Shown: positions 36,158 through 45,926, counted from the stretch's first letter. The stretch: DNA of 64,000 nt from Porphyromonadaceae bacterium COT-184 OH4590 (GCA_000768855.1 JRAN01000059.1:228-64227); one strand, 5' to 3'. Program-made: numbers and translations. The notes: a model not told the origin generated them from the sequence alone.

Positions 36158-39100
36158 ATGGCACAGAAATACATACTTGGATTAGATTTAGGGACCAACT
36201 CTATCGGTTGGGCAGTTGTAAAAGAAGCTGAAAATGATAATGAACAATCAGAAATTGTAGATGTTGGTGTTCGGGTTAATCCGCTAACAACCGATGAAAA
36301 AACAAATTTCGAGAAAGGTAAACCCATTTCTACCAATGCCGACAGAACCCTCAAACGAGGTGCCAGACGCAACCTGCAACGCTATAAGCTCCGTAGAAAA
36401 GAATTGATTAAAATTTTGAAAGAACATCAGTTGATTTCTGATGATACAATTTTGGCAGAAAACGGTAAAGGAACCACCTACCAAACATTAAAATTACGAG
36501 CAAAATCGTCTAAAGAAAAAATATCATTAGAAGAATTGGCACGTGTTTTTTTAACCATAAATAAAAAAAGAGGTTATAAAAGCAGTCGAAAGACTAAAAA
36601 TGAAGACGAAGGGCAATTGATAGACGGAATGGAAATTGCCAAAAGACTTTATGAAGAAAATCTTACTACGGGACAATTGTCTTTACAACTTTTGAAAGAA
36701 GGCAAAAAATCATTGCCTGACTATTATCGTTCTGATTTAGAGCTTGAATTGGATAAAGTTTGGAACTTTCAAAAGCAGTTTCATTCGGATATTTTGACCG
36801 ATGAATTTTACACTCAACTTAAAGGCAAAGGACAAAGGGCAACCAGTGCTTTGTTTTTGGAAAAATACCAAATATATACCGTTGAGAATAAAGGAAATAG
36901 AGAAGAGAAAAATTTACAAGCCTATCAGTGGAGGGTAGATGCACTCTCAAAGGAATTGACAAGGGAAGAATTGGCTTTTGTCATCACCGAAATCAATAAC
37001 AATTTGAATAATTCCAGTGGTTATTTGGGGGCAATTTCAGACCGAAGTAAGGAACTTTACTTCAACAATGAAACCGTAGGCGAGTATCTTTGGAAACAAA
37101 TTGCAGCAAATCCGCATACTTCGTTGAAAAATCAGGTGTTTTATCGCCAAGATTATTTGGATGAATTTGAACGAATTTGGAATACCCAAGCTCAATTTTA
37201 TCCACAGATTTTGACCGAGTCCCTAAAAAAAGAACTTCGAGATGTGGTGATTTTCTACCAAAGAAAATTAAAATCTCAAAAATCATTGGTGAGTTTCTGT
37301 GAGTTCGAAAATAAGGAAATAGAGATTAAAAATGAAGATGGAACGACTACTAAAAAAGTAATCGGTCTTAAAGTAGCTCCCAAATCATCGCCTCTGTTTC
37401 AAGAGTTTAAAATTTGGCAGAATTTAAATAATGTTTTGATTCGTAAAAAAGGAAGTAAAACGGAAAAAGTAGCTAAAAATCAACAAGTAGTTCTTTTTGA
37501 AGAAGAAAAAACAATTTCCGAATTGGATTTGGAGGCAAAACAAGCATTATTTAATGAGTTAAATCTCAAAGGAAATCTCAAAGCGGATTATTGCTTGGAA
37601 ATTTTAGGCTATTCTTCCAAAGAATGGGAGATGAATTATTCTGTTTTGGAGGGCAATAGAACAAATAAAGCATTATACGAAGCATATTTGAAAATTACTG
37701 ATTTAGAGGGATATGATGCAAAAAATTACCTCAAAGTAAAATCTAATAAAGATGAGGTCGAGCTTGATGATTTGAAAGTTCCTGCATCGGAAATCAAGGA
37801 AATGGTTCAAGCAATTTTTAAAGAAGCAGGTATCAACACGGATATTCTGCATTTCGATGCTGAATTAGACGGTAAAGATTTTGAAAATCAAGGAAGTTAT
37901 AAATTGTGGCATTTGCTGTATTCTTATGAAGGCGATGATTCTAAAAGTGGTAACGAATTACTTTATAAATTGTTAGAAACAAAATTCGGTCTTAAAAAAG
38001 AGTATGCTCAAATTTTAGCAAATATTTCATTGTCAGATGATTATGGCAATCTTTCTACCAAAGCGATGCGAAAAATTCATCCATATATTAAGGAGAATAA
38101 ATTCAGTACCGCCTGTGAATTAGCAGGTTATCGTCATTCTAAACATTCATTGACCAAAGAAGAAAATGAAAAGCGTGTGCTGAAAGATGGTTTGGAAGTG
38201 TTGAAAAAGAATAGTTTGCGTCAGCCGGTAGTAGAAAAAATTTTAAATCAGATGATTAACTTGGTCAATGCTCTTTTAAAAAAATATCGAACAGAAAATC
38301 CTAACTTTAAATTCGATGAAATTCGTATAGAATTGGCTCGTGAACTGAAAAAAAATGCGGAAGAAAGAGCCAATATGACGGCAAACATAAACAAAGCTAA
38401 AACCGAACACGAGAAAATTGATAAAATTTTGAAGAGTGAGTTTGGTTTACCAAATCCAACCCGAAATGATATTATTCGTTACCGCTTGTACGAGGAATTA
38501 AAAGCGAATGGGTACAAGGATTTATACACAAACAGATACATTTCAAGCGAAAAGCTATTTAGCAAAGAGATTGATATAGAACACATCATACCTAAGTCAA
38601 GAGTGTTTGATGATAGTTTTTCAAATAAAACCATCGTGTATAGAACGGATAATTTAGATAAAGGAGAGCAAACAGCTTATGATTATATCGAAAGTAAATT
38701 TGGTGCGGAGAAATTGAAGGAGTATATGACTCGTGTGAAAGATTTGTATCAAAAAAAGATTATTTCCAAAGCAAAATACCAAAAATTATTGAAAAAAGAA
38801 AGTGAAATTGGTGATGGTTTTGTTGAAAGAGATTTGAGAGAAACTCAATATATTGCTAAAAAAGCCAAAGAAATACTTTTGCAAATCACTCACAATGTGC
38901 TTTCTACCTCAGGAGGTATTACAGACAGATTGAGAAAAGATTGGGGTTTGGTCAATGTGATGAAAGAACTCAACTTGCCGAAATACAGAGCTTTGGGACT
39001 TACCAAAATGGAAGACCGCAAATATGGTCAGCAAGTGGAAGTTATCACCGATTGGACTAAACGAAATGACCTCCGCCATCACGCAATGGATGCTCTTACG

Positions 39101-40450
39101 GTTGCTTTTACCAAGCACAATCATATTCAATACCTTAATTATCTAAATGCTCGTAAAAATGAAAAACATAAGGAGCATAACAACATTATGGCGATACAAC
39201 AATTGGAAACCATAAAAGTAACCGATGAAAATGGTAATGAAAAACGAATTTTTAAAGCTCCAATGCCTAATTTCCGTCAGGTAGCTAAAACCTTTTTAGA
39301 AAATGTTTTAATTTCTCATAAGGCTAAAAATAAGGTAGTTACCAAAAACAAGAATAAAATTTCCGGAAGTAACAAAGTTCAGGAAGTTTTAACTCCTCGC
39401 GGACAATTGCATAAAGAAACGGTTTATGGAAAATATCAGTATTATGTGCAAAAAGAGGAAAAAATCGGAGCTAAGTTTGATTCGGAAACCATCGAAAAAG
39501 TAGCCAATCCGTTGTATCAATCCTTGTTGAAAAAGAGATTAGAAGAAAATGGAGGCGATCCGAAAAAGGCTTTTACAGGTAAAAATTCATTGGCGAAAAA
39601 TCCTATTTATTTAGATGATACCCAAACAGAACAACTGCCTGAAAAAGTGAAATTGGTATGGTTAGAAAATAGTTTTTCCATCCGAAAAGACATTACTCCT
39701 GAAAACTTTAAAGATGAAAAGTTAATCGACAAAATATTAGACGAAGGGGTGAAAAGAATTTTGAAAGAACGACTACAATCTTTTGGAAACGATGCTAAAA
39801 AAGCCTTTTCCGATTTAGAGAAAAATCCGATATGGCTCAATAAAGAGAAAGGAATTGCGATAAAGCGTGTAACCATAAGCGGTGTAGCAAATGCCGAGCC
39901 TTTGCATACCAAAAAAGACCATTTAGGCAAAGAAATTTTGGATAAAGAAGGTAAGCCTATTCCTGTGGATTTTATCAGTACGGGGAACAATCATCATGTG
40001 GCGGTTTACCGTGATGAGAAGGGAAATTTACAAGAAAAAGTATTATCGGTTTTCGAAGCCGTAGTAAGAGCTAATCAAGGATTACCCATTATAGAAAAAA
40101 CATACAATCAGCATTTGGGTTGGGAATTTTTGTTCTCAATGAAACAGAATGAAATGTTTGTCTTCCCGAATGAATCAACAGGATTTAATCCTAACGATAT
40201 TGATTTATTAGACCCTAAAAACAAGAGAATAATAAGCCCGAATTTATTTAAGGTACAGAAGTTGGCTACTAAAAATTATATGTTTACACATCATTTAGAA
40301 ACAAAATCAATTGATGGAGATATGTTGAAAAATAAAAAAGAATTGTCAGGAATTTTATATAATTTCATACAAACTCCCCAGAAATTATATGGTATCATAA
40401 AGGTTAGAATCAATCATTTAGGAGATATTGTTAGTGTAGGAGAATATTAA
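36158..40450 (+). CDS. cas9: CRISPR-associated endonuclease Cas9, type II-C
   Basis: 1430 residues, at the large end for II-C but usual in Bacteroidota. RuvC-I has D10 (ILGLDLGTNSIGWAVV). The Arg-rich bridge helix (NADRTLKRGARRNLQRYKLR) follows. RuvC-II has E725 (IRIELARE). HNH has H809 (IDIEHIIPKSRVFDD). RuvC-III has H975 and D978 (LRHHAMDALTVAF). All catalytic residues are present, so the nuclease should cut both strands guided by crRNA:tracrRNA. Residues about 1122-1150 and 1200-1228 are two versions of one module (KRLEENGGDPKKAF and ERLQSFGNDAKKAF). It starts the cas9-cas1-cas2 operon; cas1 begins 12 bp later. Codons are richer in A/T than in cas1 and cas2. Confidence 0.98.
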   Translation: MAQKYILGLDLGTNSIGWAVVKEAENDNEQSEIVDVGVRVNPLTTDEKTNFEKGKPISTNADRTLKRGARRNLQRYKLRRKELIKILKEHQLISDDTILAENGKGTTYQTLKLRAKSSKEKISLEELARVFLTINKKRGYKSSRKTKNEDEGQLIDGMEIAKRLYEENLTTGQLSLQLLKEGKKSLPDYYRSDLELELDKVWNFQKQFHSDILTDEFYTQLKGKGQRATSALFLEKYQIYTVENKGNREEKNLQAYQWRVDALSKELTREELAFVITEINNNLNNSSGYLGAISDRSKELYFNNETVGEYLWKQIAANPHTSLKNQVFYRQDYLDEFERIWNTQAQFYPQILTESLKKELRDVVIFYQRKLKSQKSLVSFCEFENKEIEIKNEDGTTTKKVIGLKVAPKSSPLFQEFKIWQNLNNVLIRKKGSKTEKVAKNQQVVLFEEEKTISELDLEAKQALFNELNLKGNLKADYCLEILGYSSKEWEMNYSVLEGNRTNKALYEAYLKITDLEGYDAKNYLKVKSNKDEVELDDLKVPASEIKEMVQAIFKEAGINTDILHFDAELDGKDFENQGSYKLWHLLYSYEGDDSKSGNELLYKLLETKFGLKKEYAQILANISLSDDYGNLSTKAMRKIHPYIKENKFSTACELAGYRHSKHSLTKEENEKRVLKDGLEVLKKNSLRQPVVEKILNQMINLVNALLKKYRTENPNFKFDEIRIELARELKKNAEERANMTANINKAKTEHEKIDKILKSEFGLPNPTRNDIIRYRLYEELKANGYKDLYTNRYISSEKLFSKEIDIEHIIPKSRVFDDSFSNKTIVYRTDNLDKGEQTAYDYIESKFGAEKLKEYMTRVKDLYQKKIISKAKYQKLLKKESEIGDGFVERDLRETQYIAKKAKEILLQITHNVLSTSGGITDRLRKDWGLVNVMKELNLPKYRALGLTKMEDRKYGQQVEVITDWTKRNDLRHHAMDALTVAFTKHNHIQYLNYLNARKNEKHKEHNNIMAIQQLETIKVTDENGNEKRIFKAPMPNFRQVAKTFLENVLISHKAKNKVVTKNKNKISGSNKVQEVLTPRGQLHKETVYGKYQYYVQKEEKIGAKFDSETIEKVANPLYQSLLKKRLEENGGDPKKAFTGKNSLAKNPIYLDDTQTEQLPEKVKLVWLENSFSIRKDITPENFKDEKLIDKILDEGVKRILKERLQSFGNDAKKAFSDLEKNPIWLNKEKGIAIKRVTISGVANAEPLHTKKDHLGKEILDKEGKPIPVDFISTGNNHHVAVYRDEKGNLQEKVLSVFEAVVRANQGLPIIEKTYNQHLGWEFLFSMKQNEMFVFPNESTGFNPNDIDLLDPKNKRIISPNLFKVQKLATKNYMFTHHLETKSIDGDMLKNKKELSGILYNFIQTPQKLYGIIKVRINHLGDIVSVGEY

Positions 40451-40462
40451 TTTAAAGCAAAT

Positions 40463-41401
40463 ATGATTAAACGCACCTTATATTTTGGTAATCCTGCTTA
40501 TCTATCATTGAAAAAAGGGCAGTTAGTAATACAACTCCCCGAAGTGGTCAAAAATGACACTCTACCCGAAAGTTTTAAGGATAAGTCGGTCAAGACTGTT
40601 CCAATAGAGGATATTGGTATAGTTGTCCTTGACAACAAACAGATCACACTAACACATGGCGTAATGGAAGCGATAATCGAAAACAATTGTGCCTTAATCA
40701 CTTGCAATAGTAACTGTATGCCTGTAGGACTTATGCTACCCCTTGACGGCAACACTACACAGACCGAACGTTTTCGTGACCAAATAAATGCCTCGCTACC
40801 ACTCAAAAAGCAACTATGGCAACAGACAGTTCAGGCAAAAATAATCAATCAGGCTTACGTTCTTGCTGAGAAAACCGATAGTATCATCAATAATATGAAG
40901 GCATGGGCAAACGATGTAAAGAGTGGCGACCCCGACAACTACGAAGCTCGTGCCGCTGTCTATTATTGGGCTAACCTATTCCCCGATATTCAATATTTTA
41001 ATCGTAATCGTGACGGTATTCCGCCCAACAACTTGCTCAACTACGGCTATGCAATTTTGCGAGCAGTAATAGCCAGAGCACTGGTTATCAGCGGATTACT
41101 ACCCACACTTGGCATACACCACCGTAGCAAATACAATGCTTACTGCCTTGCAGACGACATTATGGAGCCATACCGTCCATTTGTCGATAGAGTTGTATGC
41201 GATATTGTGGCAAGTGGTGAGCCATACAATGAACTCACACAGATGATTAAGACAAAACTGCTTGGCATACCTGTACTTGATGTCGTTATTGGTGGACAAC
41301 GTAGCCCTTTAATGATTGCCGTTGGACAAACCACAGCTTCGCTATACAAATGCTTTTCGGGCGAGAGTCGAAAAATAAAATACCCGATATTTAAAGAATA
41401 A
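40463..41401 (+). CDS. cas1: CRISPR adaptation integrase Cas1, type II
   Basis: 312 residues. With Cas2 it forms the complex that inserts new spacers. The N-terminus MIKRTLYFGNPAYLSLKKGQ and EDIGIVVLDNKQITLTHGVM are type II-like. The metal-site residues are expected at Glu in NYEARAAVYYW, His in GIHHRSKYNAY and the acidic LADDIMEPYRPFVD. It is 12 bp after cas9. No csn2 or cas4 follows, which places the system in subtype II-C. Confidence 0.95.
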   Translation: MIKRTLYFGNPAYLSLKKGQLVIQLPEVVKNDTLPESFKDKSVKTVPIEDIGIVVLDNKQITLTHGVMEAIIENNCALITCNSNCMPVGLMLPLDGNTTQTERFRDQINASLPLKKQLWQQTVQAKIINQAYVLAEKTDSIINNMKAWANDVKSGDPDNYEARAAVYYWANLFPDIQYFNRNRDGIPPNNLLNYGYAILRAVIARALVISGLLPTLGIHHRSKYNAYCLADDIMEPYRPFVDRVVCDIVASGEPYNELTQMIKTKLLGIPVLDVVIGGQRSPLMIAVGQTTASLYKCFSGESRKIKYPIFKE

Positions 41402-41716
41402 TGTATAATAGTAAAAATGAGAAAGAATATCTTAAAAGATAATAGTATTTTATTTACACTCATAATTGTAATATTGTAGCAATTCCGGACAATTGAAAAA
41501 AGATAATATGTTTTTATAATAGCAAATTATGTATAGTAGTACCTCTTGGAGCAAATGTATAAGAAGTAGACTCCTGATAAAGTAAAAAAGATTTATCTTA
41601 AAATATATTTATTGCTCTACAATCTGCCTGAAAATAATTACAAAGAGTTGATAAAATCACCTACCTTAACAATAAAGTAAGCAAAACAAAATTAAATAAT
41701 TATTCATTCCAAATGA

Positions 41717-42055
<339 letters not shown>

Positions 42056-42163
42056 AAAAATATAAACCCTACTAATAGAGCAGGATTTATATTGAAACAA
42101 CTATTTTTTTTAATTGTAATTTATACTATAAAAACCTGATTACAATTTGATTACACGCATCCA

Positions 42164-44235
42164 GTTGTTTCAGAATACAAAGATACAAAAAATTGAAAGC
42201 TATTCACAACTCGTATTCTTGAATAATACAGGATATTTCAGTTGTTTCAGAATACAAAGATACAAAAAATTGAAAGCTATTCACAACTCAGTATTCGTTG
42301 GTATCAAATCTTTCAGAGTTGTTTCAGAATACAAAGATACAAAAAATTGAAAGCTATTCACAACACATCTCTAATATGCGTCTTTACATCTTCTGTTGTT
42401 TCAGAATACAAAGATACAAAAAATTGAAAGCTATTCACAACGAAATAGTTTCTTCTACCCAAACATCAATAGTTGTTTCAGAATACACAAAGGTTTTGTT
42501 GTTTCAGAATACAAAGATACAAAAAATTGAAAGCTATTCACAACCAAAGGATTGATAAGGCTACAAATGGAGCTGTTGTTTCAGAATACAAAGATACAAA
42601 AAATTGAAAGCTATTCACAACATGATAAAAAAGATACTGAAATATATTGTTGTTGTTTCAGAATACAAAGATACAAAAAATTGAAAGCTATTCACAACAG
42701 GAATTGTTTTTATACGAAAATATCGGCGGTTGTTTCAGAATACAAAGATACAAAAAATTGAAAGCTATTCACAACCGGATAAGTATGAGAAAGCCGACAA
42801 CACTTGTTGTTTCAGAATACAAAGATACAAAAAATTGAAAGCTATTCACAACAAGAGTTACATAGAAAAGTATTTGGCGACAGTTGTTTCAGAATACAAA
42901 GATACAAAAAATTGAAAGCTATTCACAACAATCCCTGAAAGGTTGTCTGAGTACTATTGTTGTTTCAGAATACAAAGATACAAAAAATTGAAAGCTATTC
43001 ACAACTGGAATAGCTGAATATGCTTAGAAGATTCAGTTGTTTCAGAATACAAAGATACAAAAAATTGAAAGCTATTCACAACATTATGTTATATTTATTA
43101 AAGTTAAATAAGTTGTTTCAGAATACAAAGATACAAAAAATTGAAAGCTATTCACAACGTATGTCGTGTGATAGGAAAAAGTAACTTTGTTGTTTCAGAA
43201 TACAAAGATACAAAAAATTGAAAGCTATTCACAACATGGGGCACGCTACTATAGAACTAATTCAAGTTGTTTCAGAATACAAAGATACAAAAAATTGAAA
43301 GCTATTCACAACTATCTTGCTGCCTACAACTTGAAGTAATGTGTTGTTTCAGAATACAAAGATACAAAAAATTGAAAGCTATTCACAACGGTAAACGTAT
43401 AAGTGAACAAACATCATCCGTTGTTTCAGAATACAAAGATACAAAAAATTGAAAGCTATTCACAACTAATAAGTGCTACCAGGCGTGTAGTGGTGTGTTG
43501 TTTCAGAATACAAAGATACAAAAAATTGAAAGCTATTCACAACCCATCTACTTTTGCTGCTTTTACATCTTTGGTTGTTTCAGAATACAAAGATACAAAA
43601 AATTGAAAGCTATTCACAACGAGAAGGAAATTTAATTCAAATGGTTCTTTGTTGTTTCAGAATACAAAGATACAAAAAATTGAAAGCTATTCACAACTAT
43701 AAGGAGCGGAGAGGAGTGCAAACGTCGGTTGTTTCAGAATACAAAGATACAAAAAATTGAAAGCTATTCACAACGGAACCGATATGGCTTAGTGCATACC
43801 TTGCGTTGTTTCAGAATACAAAGATACAAAAAATTGAAAGCTATTCACAACACTGACCCATCCGCTCCCCGTTCGGTGAGAGTTGTTTCAGAATACAAAG
43901 ATACAAAAAATTGAAAGCTATTCACAACGATAATACTCCGCACTGCACGGCCCTTTGTGTTGTTTCAGAATACAAAGATACAAAAAATTGAAAGCTATTC
44001 ACAACTATGTCCGACAATAGCACATTGGTTGTTAAGTTGTTTCAGAATACAAAGATACAAAAAATTGAAAGCTATTCACAACTAATGTGGCATCGTGGGA
44101 CAACTATCATGGGTTGTTTCAGAATACAAAGATACAAAAAATTGAAAGCTATTCACAACTATTTGATTATCGGTAGGTTGTTCAATTTGTTGTTTCAGAA
44201 TACAAAGATACAAATTTTTGAAACCAATTCACAAC
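42164..44235 (-). CRISPR. Type II-C CRISPR array, 27 full repeats
   Basis: 47-bp repeats, 26 of them with no differences seen, separated by 29-30 bp spacers (period 77). In transcript orientation (minus strand, set by the tracrRNA) the repeat begins GTTGTGAATAGCTTTCAA and ends CTGAAACAAC. The last repeat at high coordinate (44189-44235) is a variant in its middle part. The interval 42442-42497 contains an extra truncated repeat. Each repeat contains TTG (bases 2-4), 21 bp, then TATCTTTG (bases 26-33), a full host-type promoter. The short frames across the array are artefacts of the repeats. Confidence 0.98.
42472..42497 (-). repeat. Truncated CRISPR repeat with deletion junction
   Basis: The first 16 bp of a repeat (plus-strand reading GTTGTTTCAGAATACA) are followed by 10 bp, CAAAGGTTTT, then directly by a full repeat at 42498. 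A normal unit is 77 bp; this one is 26, so 51 bp (31 of repeat, 20 of spacer) are missing. In transcript orientation the -7 element is destroyed. Confidence 0.9.
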
Positions 44236-44316
44236 CTGGTATCACCAAATTCCAAAATCTTCAAACCACAAAACCTCCACTAACTTCATATATAAAACAA
44301 TAAAAAATATTATACG

Positions 44317-44955
44317 TTAACCAATAATATTTCCAATCGCACAATATAGAAACGGCATATACATAAATAACAAACTTAATCTTTCCCAAAGACCTTCATA
44401 AGTAAAAATTGTTCCTTGAAATTTCTCCTTATCACCCATGATAAAAAAGGAAAAGAACATTACTGCTAACACAAACGCAAGAATACAGAAAATACCCTTT
44501 ATAACATCACTTCCTTTAAAAGCACTTATCCCCTGTAATAAAGGAAAAAACATCAATGCCATAAAGCCAAATGCAGAACCCGCACCATGAATTTTTGATG
44601 CAAAAGTCACTTTATCTTTTGATTCATTAACGCTAAACAAACCAGACAAAACTCCTGCTCCTACTGCAAAAGTAGCAATCGAGATAAATGTAAATACTGC
44701 TAATACACTTGAAACAGCATTTACATCTTTGTAAAACAAAAATGAAGCTCCCAACAAAAAAACACCTAACCACACAAGCCAAATATTATAAATCTTTCTT
44801 ACCGGACTTTCAGGGCTTCCCAAAACACTCATTACCATTGTCTTGCTATTATATCCTTTATAAAAATGCTTCAATATCCATGGAAGTAAAAACTCGCCAA
44901 TTATTGTTATCAATAAAAGCATGTTAAATAGTTTACTATCAATTATTCCATTCAT
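44317..44955 (-). CDS. DUF998-like membrane protein inside the CRISPR locus
   Basis: 212 residues with about six membrane segments. LLLITIIGEFLLPWILKHFY, KGYNSKTMVMSVLGSPESPV and RKIYNIWLVWLGVFLL match the DUF998 layout and look more like Clostridia homologues than Bacteroidota ones (inference). The function is unknown. It lies between the main array and the two-repeat remnant, a place where no gene is expected. The 81 bp between the array and the gene hold one spacer-like 30-mer (44236-44265) and AT-rich DNA. Confidence 0.7.
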   Translation of the reverse strand: MNGIIDSKLFNMLLLITIIGEFLLPWILKHFYKGYNSKTMVMSVLGSPESPVRKIYNIWLVWLGVFLLGASFLFYKDVNAVSSVLAVFTFISIATFAVGAGVLSGLFSVNESKDKVTFASKIHGAGSAFGFMALMFFPLLQGISAFKGSDVIKGIFCILAFVLAVMFFSFFIMGDKEKFQGTIFTYEGLWERLSLLFMYMPFLYCAIGNIIG

Positions 44956-45021
44956 TTTTAGTTTCCATTTCTCTCACGAATATTCAAATTTTCTGTTCCC
45001 TATAAAATTAATTTATTGGGA

Positions 45022-45053
45022 TTTACCAAATCGCCAAACAACGATTTGGTAAA
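45022..45053. repeat. Perfect inverted repeat between the two inserted genes
   Basis: TTTACCAAATCG and its exact complement around an 8-nt spacer. No T-run follows on either strand, so a terminator is unlikely; an operator or a mobile-element site is possible. The remainder of the 44956-45157 gap shows nothing else. Confidence 0.8.
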
Positions 45054-45157
45054 CCATCTATACAATACCATACTTCATTGTCCATTACAATAATTGCATC
45101 GCTCCCGCTTATTCTCATCAATTCTGCAACTATTATATTGTGATATTATGCTTACTC

Positions 45158-45625
45158 TTAGGCTGTCTGTTCACTTTTCTTTGCGTGATACGCTTCACGT
45201 CTCATAGCCAGTGTTTTTTCATATCTTACTTTTGCAATAGGATCTCCGCTTAATGCATCGTCACGCATTTTCCGGTAACTCTTTACTGTAGCTCTTACCT
45301 GATACTGTTTACGCTCTGCAAGCTGGCTCTGTGCTTCCTGATCTCCGGCTTCTGCCCTAGCCTTCAAAGCATCTAACTGCTCCTTTCTCCTTGCAGTATG
45401 CCGTCTGTTGTATTCCGCATTTTTCTCTTCTAAATATTTCGCATATTCAGGGTCATTTTCTGCTCTCTGCTTACGCTTTTCTGCTGATTTCCTAGAACGC
45501 TCCCTAGCAATAGCCCTACGCTCCTCTAGCTCTCTGATAGCTTCCTGATTGCCTTTTTCTGCCTGCTCCTTTAATTCTGCCAAAGCAATTTTTTTCTTCC
45601 TTGTAGCACGCTCCTGACGCTTCTT
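45158..45625 (-). CDS. 5'-truncated charged protein cut off at a CRISPR repeat
   Basis: The frame is coding-like from 45625 down to the stop at 45158 (155 codons), but upstream it runs straight into the repeat at 45626, whose sequence supplies an in-frame TGA. No ATG exists near the 5' end; a TTG at 45583 would give 141 residues. The product is very rich in K, R, E and A (RKSAEKRKQRAENDPEYAKY, QLDALKARAEAGDQEAQSQL) and helical. Similar charged proteins occur in Clostridia integrative elements (inference). It is probably the tail of a longer foreign gene joined to the array. Confidence 0.55.
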   Translation of the reverse strand, partial: KKRQERATRKKKIALAELKEQAEKGNQEAIRELEERRAIARERSRKSAEKRKQRAENDPEYAKYLEEKNAEYNRRHTARRKEQLDALKARAEAGDQEAQSQLAERKQYQVRATVKSYRKMRDDALSGDPIAKVRYEKTLAMRREAYHAKKSEQTA

Positions 45626-45749
45626 GTTGTTTCAGACTACAAAGATACAAATTTTTGAAACCAATTCACAACTTCGTTTTAAATTCTTGTACTTTTCGTT
45701 TTGTTGTTTCAGACTACAAAGATACAAAAAATTGAAAGCTATTCACAAC
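45626..45749 (-). CRISPR. Two-repeat CRISPR remnant beyond the insertion
   Basis: Repeats at 45626-45672 and 45703-45749 with one 30-bp spacer. Both carry CAGACTAC where the main array has CAGAATAC. The 45626 repeat shares the middle variant (CAAATTTTTGAAACCAATTC) with the 44189 repeat on the other side of the insertion; the 45703 repeat has the common middle. They appear to be the far end of the same array. Confidence 0.95.
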
Positions 45750-45896
45750 TTGAAAATCGGTGTATAAACTTTTGATAATAGAAAAAATAAACACATTCAA
45801 TATAACTGCCGGCTTAGCTAATAAACTAACTATAATGAGATAAGCGAAAATCTTGCCCCAGAGCTATAAATCACTTATAATAAATACTTTTTTTAA

Positions 45897-45926
45897 CAAA
45901 GATAATATTTTTTCGTTGACAGACAA
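45897..45926 (-). promoter_or_regulatory. Possible leader promoter of the CRISPR array
   Basis: On the minus strand TTG (45924-45926), 19 bp, then TATCTTTG (45897-45904). It points toward the array, with a start near 45890 and about 140 bp of AT-rich leader before the first repeat at 45749. Confidence 0.5.

Noticed and set aside
42147-44303. Many overlapping 61-98 codon frames with repeated motifs such as FQNTKIQKIESYSQ.
   Set aside because: They are translations of the CRISPR repeats; each spans repeat and spacer and has no homology beyond that.
44236-45625. The array interruption as a classical insertion sequence.
   Set aside because: No transposase gene, terminal inverted repeats or target duplication could be seen; the borders are CRISPR repeats instead.
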